Origin: Dendrolimus kikuchii
Lineage: Eukaryota > Arthropoda > Insecta > Lepidoptera > Lasiocampidae
Assembly: GCA_019925095.2 (NCBI GenBank)
Contig: CM034389.1
Coordinates: 18,339,435-18,403,434, forward strand
Length of the DNA: 64,000 nucleotides
Direction of reading: 5' to 3'
Shown piece after piece: positions 58,068 through 64,000 of the stretch (its first letter is position 1; every line of letters begins with the position of its first letter). The translations under genes and the position numbers were made by a program. Under the pieces are notes generated by a model. The model did no database searches, had not been told where the DNA came from, and saw only the letters and a program-made list of their open reading frames with translations.

Positions 58068-58198
58068 GCCGACATTAGACGGTTTATTTCTTTCTTTCAT
58101 TTTAGATGAATCAATCAAAGTAGTCAATATAATTTGAATAATCAACTTTCAGTTCTGTGCATTTCAATTCAATTTGGTTCATCCGTCTAAATTCAGAC
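58068..58198. mobile_element. MITE M3, copy 2
   Basis: GCCGACATTAGACGG at the left and a reversed counterpart 'catccgtctaaattcag' at the right; interior 'atgaatcaatcaaagtag' as in 52344-52514. Its right end touches the next MITE. Confidence 0.55.
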
Positions 58199-58622
58199 CC
58201 TTTTCACACACACACGGTCTCCGTATTAACAGCGACCATTTATTCGGACGTAGATCTTGCACACGTATACGGTAGCCGCTGCCTGTTTCCATTATTTCTT
58301 CGTAAATTGTTTACAACGAAATAGCACGTAACCATGAGCTTACCGTTCTCTATCCGCGTACGTGTAAACTGGTGTGAACGGTTTCGTGTAACGCAAAATC
58401 CCAACGCACACACGGCACTCCACCGCAGCCGTGCCTGAACCGTGTCCGCATAGATTTGCACGGCTGTGATCATCGGATCGTGATCGATCATCGCATCGAT
58501 ATGATCGGATCATGATCACGGCACGGGCGCGGTATCGTGTCAAAGCTTATATATTAATTTTTATATTACTCAACCGTCACGGTACCGTTTATACGGAAAC
58601 CGAGTGTGTGAGAAAAGGGCCT
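58195..58622. mobile_element. 428-bp TIR element with GATC-dense centre
   Basis: The left end reads AGACCCTTTTCACACACACA then CGGTCTCCGTAT. The right end is its near reverse complement (atacggaaaccgagtgtgtg then AGAAAAGGGCCT). The centre at 58468-58519 holds seven GATC tetramers in ~52 bases amid overlapping palindromes. No coding capacity is evident; the minus frames at 58240-58543 are compositional. Confidence 0.7.
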
Positions 58623-58909
58623 AAAGCTTTGACACGAGATATTTTTAAAGTGAAACTTCTATATATACGAGGAGGGGGGGATTAGGGTTTTTTCTGTCGC
58701 GACAAAGCGTTACGGCCGCGTGGAGGGCGGCAGAATTTTATAGTAGACGTGGTGAGAGGCGGCATAAGTTTAGAGTAGACTGTGGATGTGTTTTTTAGTT
58801 CCGGATCGAATTCATTTATTTTTTTTTGTATAATAAAATAAACTATGTTTAAACAAAAAAATGCATTCATTAGAATGTACCTAACTTAACCAAATCATAA
58901 TTTGCAGCA
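58623..58909. other. No gene recognised
   Basis: Contains a short G run near 58672 and nothing else clear. Confidence 0.4.
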
Positions 58910-59062
58910 ATCCCACGAAAAATCGAACTGTGTGCTGGGACACACAGTAGAAGTGAAACTTCTGCGGACAAGTGGAAAAACGAATCGCAACGGATAAGTG
59001 GAAAAACGAATGGCAACAAAATTTTAACTTTTGTGGCGATTCGTTTTTCCACTTGTACCTTT
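58910..59062. repeat. Short tandem/inverted repeat with GTGGAAAAACGAAT units
   Basis: After 'gtgtgctgggacacacagta' two ~26-bp units with GTGGAAAAACGAAT follow. A reversed unit (ATTCGTTTTTCCACTTGTA) lies at 59039-59057, so the ends can pair. The same units recur four times at 63063-63180. Confidence 0.8.
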
Positions 59063-59132
59063 TTAGATTGTATTCCTGTTTTGATTACACGTTAACATTT
59101 CTGAGAAGTAGATAATGTAAATTTTATACGCC

Positions 59133-59272
59133 GTCAGTCAACTGTTATCTACTATTAGATGTAGGCCTCTCTAAGTCTGCGGTGCCTATCCCGGCCCCTC
59201 TCTGTCTTCATCAGCCCCCACTGTCGATCTTGCACAGATCCTCGGTCTATCTGGCTGGAGGGCGTTCTAAAC
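59133..59272 (-). mobile_element. RTE-type LINE 3' end, copy 4
   Basis: 'tagatgtaggcctctctaag', 'gatcttgcacagatcctcgg' and 'ggctggagggcgt' are the reversed blocks of the RTE tail. Confidence 0.6.
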
Positions 59273-59289
59273 TACGTTACTTTTAAGTC

Positions 59290-59380
59290 GGGTATTTAAA
59301 ATATAAAATACAAAATACAGCATTTCAACTATATGTATTTAAAATACAAAATACAAATTACAAAATACAAAATACCGTCA
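59290..59380. repeat. AAAATACA-type tandem repeat
   Basis: Irregular runs of 'aaaatacaaaatacaaatta' type. Simple repeat, no coding meaning. Confidence 0.7.
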
Positions 59381-59645
59381 GGTGTTAGGTTATGTAAATA
59401 AAATACTCACAAAAATCAAATAATAATCATTATTAGGTCCCTTGCCTATGAAATTGCCGTTTTTTCTGAAATAAGTTAACCTAATTTTATTATATTTTTT
59501 TATTCTAATCTCCACGGCCTTGAAGATAGGGATATTTCCATCTTGTAGGTACGCGTAGATTTTGGTGGTTCCACCCGAATCTATGCGTGCGTATATCGGT
59601 CCCATGGCAGGGAATGCACAAAGACTAAAACAGCTTGCTTTTTTG

Positions 59646-61637
59646 AACTCGTTCATGAGGTGATCGACAAAGTTTTTGGGCAGTATCCTTTAGCAGAGGT
59701 AGTCATAATCGAAATTTTAATGCTCATTACGTTGAGTGGTTGGGTTCCTCGAGAATTGATCTGTCAGGAACTACTGCCTACGATTTTGCTCTCGCCCATG
59801 GATTCACTCAGCTGTCCAAGGAAACTTTTGTCGGGCGTCTCTTCCACCTCTGCGCACAGTGGACGACCGTCTGGTACACGCCGCCAAAGATAAAGTCAAT
59901 CTTCTGGGTGAAATCTTTGCGGCCAATTCAACTCTTGAGACATAGGAGAAACTCCACCTACAATCCCTGTGTGAGTCTAGAATGTTGGAGGTGCGCTTTA
60001 CTCAAAAAGCAGTCCGATGTGCTCTCTTCTCCCTCGACGTCAAAAAGTCTTCTGGCCCTGATGGCATTTCTGCCATTGTGCTGCAGACGTGTTTAGCTGA
60101 GCTGTCCCCAGCCAGTCCTTGCCCGACGTTTCACTCTCTCTTACTACAAGGGTTGTGTCCTCGCTTCGTGGAAGATTGCCCACGTGCACCTTGTCCCCAA
60201 AAAAGGGTACGTAACAGACACGTCGAATAGGCCTATAGCAATAACCTTTTTACTCTCAATAGTGATGGAGCGCATTATCAACGCGCAGCTCCTGTGTTAC
60301 GTCGAAGATTACCAGCTGCTAAACGATCGGCAATACGGCTTCCGCCACAGTCGCTCAGCTCAAGATCTCTTGGTTTACCTAACCCACCGTTGGGCTGAAG
60401 CCATTGAGAGCAAAGAGGAAGCACTGGCAGTTAGTCTAGAATTCTAGATATTGCTAAGGCCTTCGACCGGGTCTGGCACAGGGCTCTTCTATCGGAGCGG
60501 CCATCGTATGAAATACCCGAAGGGCCTTGCACCTGGCTATCCATCTCTTTTGATGAGCGCAGCATTCAAGTCGTTGTCGACGGTTGTTGCTCAAGTTTCA
60601 AGCCCATCAACGCTGGTGTGCCCCAGGGTTGTGTGCTATCGCCAACGTTGTTCATCTTACATATCATTGATATGTTGTCTATTCGCAACATTCATTCCAA
60701 TGCGGATGCCAGCACAGGCGATGCGCAGTACTCTGGTCGTGCAAACGTCCCTCGATCATTTGTGGAGGAAAGTTGGGTTAGACTTGTATCTGAGTAGAGT
60801 ATTCCTTAGAGAGAGTCTCTGAATGAGGGAGACAAAACCTTGTCCATTTCAACCCCAAGAAGACATAGGTCTGCGTATTATCTGCCAAAAAAACTCCATT
60901 CGAGCAATCGCTTCAGTTCCAAGGAACTCCCCTTACCACCTCCAAGAGTATTGGGATCCTCAGTGTTGACATCGCGAACGATGTTGAGGAGCCATCTTGA
61001 AGGCAAGGCAAAACTTGCCTCTAAGAAGCTGGGAATGTTAAACCGGTCCAAGCAGTACTTCACACCGCGGCAACGCTTTGTGCTTTGTAAAACCCAGGTG
61101 AGCCCGCATATGGAGTACTGCTCACACTTTTGGGCTGGAGCACCTGGCTACCAACTCGATCCCCTAGACAGTATTCAACGTCGAGCTGTTCACGTTGTTG
61201 ATGATCCCATACTCACAGGTGGTCTAGATACGCTTGGCCTTATGAGAGACTTCGCTCTCTCTACGTATTCTACTGACTGTATAACGGAGTGTATTCGGAA
61301 GAACTGTATAGAATGGTGTATTCGTCCTCTTTCTACCACCGAACCGCTCACCATGTGTTGGGATTTCACCCCCACTTCCTTAAGCCGTTTCGCTCATGTA
61401 CGCAACGGTTCTGTAGAACCTTTTTCCTGCATACCGTGGGGATTTGGAATGAGCTCCCAGCCGAGGTTTTTCCACAGCGCTACGATATGGAGTTCTTCAA
61501 AAAGGGTGTCATAAAATTTCTTCGAGGCTGGCAGCGGGTTGATGAAATCTCTGGTGTTGCAAATGTCCATAAGCGACAGTAACCGCTTTCCATCAGGTGG
61601 GCCGTCAGCCTGTCTGTTGTGCTCCAGCTATAAAGAA
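59646..61637 (+). pseudogene. Jockey-type LINE, 5'-truncated, inactive
   Basis: A ~2-kb non-LTR relic. First comes the end of the endonuclease domain with NFNAHYVEWLGSSRID (59718-59765). Then, after an internal loss, the reverse transcriptase: KKSSGPDGISAIVLQTC (~60040), PIAITFLLSIVMERIINAQL (~60240), DRQYGFRHSRSA (~60328), DIAKAFDRVWH (~60449), GVPQGCVLSPTLF (~60616). The catalytic [YF]ADD box is NADA at 60699-60710, so the enzyme would be dead. The C-terminus shows MEYCSHFWAGAPGYQLDPLD, IWNELPAEVFPQRYDM and FKKGVIKFLRG, ending with GVANVHKRQ-stop. Many frameshifts. The last ~85 bp equal the SINE-A tail. There is no poly-A tail and no clear target duplication. Confidence 0.9.
61552..61637 (+). 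repeat. LINE tail shared with SINE-A
   Basis: From TGGTGTTGCAAATGTCCATA through AACCGCTTTCCATCA to the CTGTCTGTTGTGCTCC end, this aligns with the 3' end of every SINE-A copy. In the LINE the first bases encode its last residues. Confidence 0.88.
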
Positions 61638-61984
61638 AGGTCGAAATTTCCAGAATGGAAGCGGGAAAACCAATAACAAGTGGTACGTTCATTGTAGTGT
61701 TCGCTCATAAAGGTTGTTGATGTTGCTTGTCGCTCTTGCCGCGTTGCTGCCACGACGGTACTCTTATTCCATAATTACTCGAATTTTTAACTATCCATGA
61801 TGATGAAAAAGATTCAAATGCGAAGAAAACATAACACTTATCAATAAACAAATGACTAATTTTAAAAAAAGAATTTCATGTTTTCAAAGTAAAATTAATT
61901 TGAAATTATATATCTTAGCGAAACAAAAATATTTCTTTTAAATGGCCAGTACTGCAGAACTTACCTAATATTTAGCGGTCACCA
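61638..61984. other. No gene recognised
   Basis: Short spacer between LINE and mariner relics. Confidence 0.4.
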
Positions 61985-63033
61985 TTTTCTTATGAAACTT
62001 ATGAAAGCTATCGAGCGCTATTTTCTGAAGAACACACCCATCAATAAGGTAGCTGAGTTTAGGAAAAAAAAGAAGTCGGCTGGAGCCACATCTGGTGAAT
62101 AAGGTGGTTGATCGATGGCATTTGTTGAGTTTTTGGTCAAAAATTCGTTCACAATGATGGCCTTGTGCGAAGGCACATTATAGTGGTGCAAAATCCAAGA
62201 ATTTTCTTTCCACAAATATGGCCTTTTTCGTTGAATTAACTCTCTTAAACGCCACATAACGCTCAAATAATATTCTTTATTTACCGTTTGACCTTCCGAT
62301 AAGAATTTCGAGTGCACAACACCGCGATAGTTAAAGAAAACAATCAACATGACATTGGCTTTTAATCGAATTTGGCGTGGTTTTTTCGGTTTCGGTTCAA
62401 TTGGAAGGCGCCACTCCGAAGTTTGTTGACTAGTATGCATGTCAAACTCGTAAACCCACGTTTCGTTACCAGTAACAATGCGTTTTATGAATGTTGGGTC
62501 GGAATTGATTCGTTCTAGCACGTCCCCAGCGCGTCTTATGCGATTGAGTTTTTGAAGATAAATTCAGGTCTTTTGAAACAAGTCGAGCGGCAACATGTTT
62601 CATACCCGAGTGATTATTTAAAATGATAAGGATCGACTCGTGAGACACAGAAAATTCAGCGGCTATTTCTCTTAAACTTTAATGAGGATTTTCAGTCACT
62701 ATTTCTTTCAATTTTGCGAAGTTAACATCAGTTGAAGACGTTGATGGCCTACTAGGGCGGGGCAAGACTTCTAGCATATTTCGAAGGCTTTTGAACGCTT
62801 TGTACCTCTCATAAGCACATGTAAAATTTTGGTAAAATTGATTCAGAGTAAACCTTCTGTAACATTTTCAGTGTCTCCGAACACGAAATCCATTGGCAGT
62901 GCAAAATTTAAAACAAACTCTTTGTTAGATGTTTTTGACCATCGTGATATACACTAGATATGATCTAACTAAAACAGCACTGTATTTAATCTAAATGACC
63001 GATGCAATTCAAACTCCGCGCCAAAATGAAAAA
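61985..63033 (-). pseudogene. Mariner transposase relic, copy 2
   Basis: Same family as 32854-34049, on the minus strand. The leader from 63033 ('tcattttggcgcggagtttg') matches copy 1 at 32927. N-terminal parts are frameshifted (62530-62990). The catalytic part is one open frame, 62018-62521: VTGNETWVYEF (first Asp now Asn), HHYNVPSH (second Asp now Tyr), PPYSPDVAPADF (third Asp intact). It would be inactive. It keeps the NSDPTF segment that copy 1 lost. The terminal inverted repeat is missing on the 5' side, where sequence jumps to the tandem repeat at 63034. Confidence 0.9.
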
Positions 63034-63205
63034 AATCGAAATGTGTGCTGGGACACATATTAGAAGTAAAACTTCAACGGACAAGCGGAAAAACGAATCG
63101 CAACGGACAAGTTGAAAAACGAATGGCAACGGATGAGTGGAAAAACGAATCGGAACGGATAAGTGGAAAAACTTCAACTGACAACTGACAACATAAATCG
63201 CAACA
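63034..63205 (+). repeat. ~26-bp tandem repeat, about four units, beside mariner copy 2
   Basis: 'gtgtgctgggacacatatta' then four units of the form 'aacggacaagyggaaaaacg' plus 'aatsgc'. Related to 58910-59062 and, for its leader, to 47763. Confidence 0.85.
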
Positions 63206-63503
63206 AAATTTTAATTTGAAGTTTTATGGGCAGGTTGTCAAATTGGACAAGTACAATCAGACCGATCGAAACATGACCCATCATAAGATCATTTTCCTAC
63301 AGTTGTGAAATACAATTAGGTTGAAATTCGCCTGAACATACATTTCCTTGGTAACGAACTTGTTATCATTTTATTAGACATTGACAGTTACTGACTACGT
63401 TGTATTAAACAGATCGGAGAGACTCGTCTATACTCGTGTGTAACATCTGACAAATACTATTACGTGCTGTTACTATTTCTGTCAATAAGTATATTGGATT
63501 ACT
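63206..63503. other. No gene recognised
   Basis: Nothing supported. Confidence 0.4.
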
Positions 63504-63650
63504 GCCCGGTTCCTATGTCTTACCGACCGTTTATTTGCCTTACTAACGGTTAAAATTTGACGTAATCTATATGACGTATCTATAGAAGTAATGTCAAAAT
63601 TCAATCTACGGTAAGGCAGGGGAGTGAATAGTAAGATATCGGAACCGGCC
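63504..63650. mobile_element. MITE with GGCCGGTTCC ends, copy 2
   Basis: 147 bp; left GCCCGGTTCCTATGTCTTAC, right end the reverse complement GGCCGGTTCCGATATCTTAC, with ~58-bp imperfect arms. Same family as 39439-39578. Confidence 0.8.
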
Positions 63651-63868
63651 ATAAATCGACAAGCCAAAATGACAGAGGCCAAACCTTTGTATAAGCAACC
63701 TTTGATGTTAGGGTCATCGTTATATGTTAGGTAGAAGAAATACACAAGAAAATAAAACATTAACAATATTAATGTGGAAGAATTTAAAAATAATAACTTT
63801 TTTTGATAATTTTATTAATTGGTTTTATTTCAAAGTTAGAAATGGCACCCACTTTAGCCTACTTAAAC

Positions 63869-64000
63869 CTAAAACCGGGTATAAACCCCATTGTTTTCAA
63901 TGACGTCTAATAGTCGATTACGCATCGCCGCGATTGGACGATTGCAGATGTCGATTCCCCTCGTGTAATTCCAAATTTCATTACAGTGCTGCTCAATTGC
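63869..64000 (-). CDS. 3' end of an open frame leaving the window (transposase-like?)
   Basis: On the minus strand an uninterrupted frame enters from the window edge and ends at a TAG at 63869-63871: 43 residues, including 'EIWNYTRGIDICNRPIAAMR' and 'LLDVIENNGVYTRF'. The spacing of 'RxxxCxxxxIAAMRxRxxxVIENNG' faintly recalls the C-terminal tail of insect mariner/IS630-type transposases. It is too short to be sure and could be chance. Confidence 0.3.
   Translation of the reverse strand, partial: AIEQHCNEIWNYTRGIDICNRPIAAMRNRLLDVIENNGVYTRF

Noticed and set aside
58240..58543. Two minus-strand frames of 83 and 67 codons
   Set aside because: They overlap the TIR element's palindromic core and show no protein resemblance.

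Overview
The window looks like a transposon-dense intergenic or intronic stretch of an insect nuclear genome, most probably a moth or butterfly. It is AT-rich and I can support no intact host gene. What is recognisable is mobile DNA of types typical of Lepidoptera: short Helitrons with TC...CTAG ends, a copia LTR element with the copia-type primer site, mariner transposase relics, Jockey- and RTE-type non-LTR tails, a tRNA-derived SINE, a SINE that shares its 3' end with a Jockey LINE, and several inverted-repeat MITEs. Nearly all long open frames are broken transposon genes or shadows of repeats. The Lepidoptera assignment is inference from repeat style, not from a host gene.

Layout. 1-2740: SINE tail, Helitron pieces and AT-rich DNA. 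2741-9479: a copia-type element with 166-bp LTRs and a 5-bp target duplication (AATAC). It carries three younger insertions: a 1.8-kb Helitron in the 5' LTR, a 1.5-kb giant fold-back element in the integrase gene (8-bp target duplication), and a SINE where the reverse transcriptase should be. 9485-17400: GC-rich LINE-like DNA, RTE scraps, a full tRNA-SINE and a second Helitron of the family that sits in the LTR. 17400-32850: SINEs, an unclassified family called X here (two long copies plus one fold-back copy), a 36-bp minisatellite and nested SINEs. 32854-34049: mariner relic. 35200-41480: tRNA-SINEs, a 203-bp Helitron, a MITE inside a SINE, and a 36-bp palindrome. 42041-45276: a 3.2-kb element with 30-bp terminal inverted repeats and AAAT flanks, carrying a broken intron-containing gene on the minus strand. 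45875-46717: three Helitrons, two of them head to tail inside the end of the third. 46718-59640: LINE tails, MITEs and a long TA repeat. 59646-61637: a 2-kb Jockey LINE relic. 61985-63033: second mariner relic (minus). 63034-64000: tandem repeats, a MITE and the end of a possible transposase frame running off the right edge.

How the parts relate. The Jockey LINE at 59646-61637 ends in the same ~85 bp that ends the abundant SINE, so it or a relative probably supplied the SINE's retrotransposition machinery. The nesting gives relative ages: the copia element came first, and the Helitron, fold-back element and SINE landed in it later. The undamaged 3' LTR preserves the empty Helitron site. The most novel objects are the TIR element at 42041-45276 and the fold-back element at 6288-7807.
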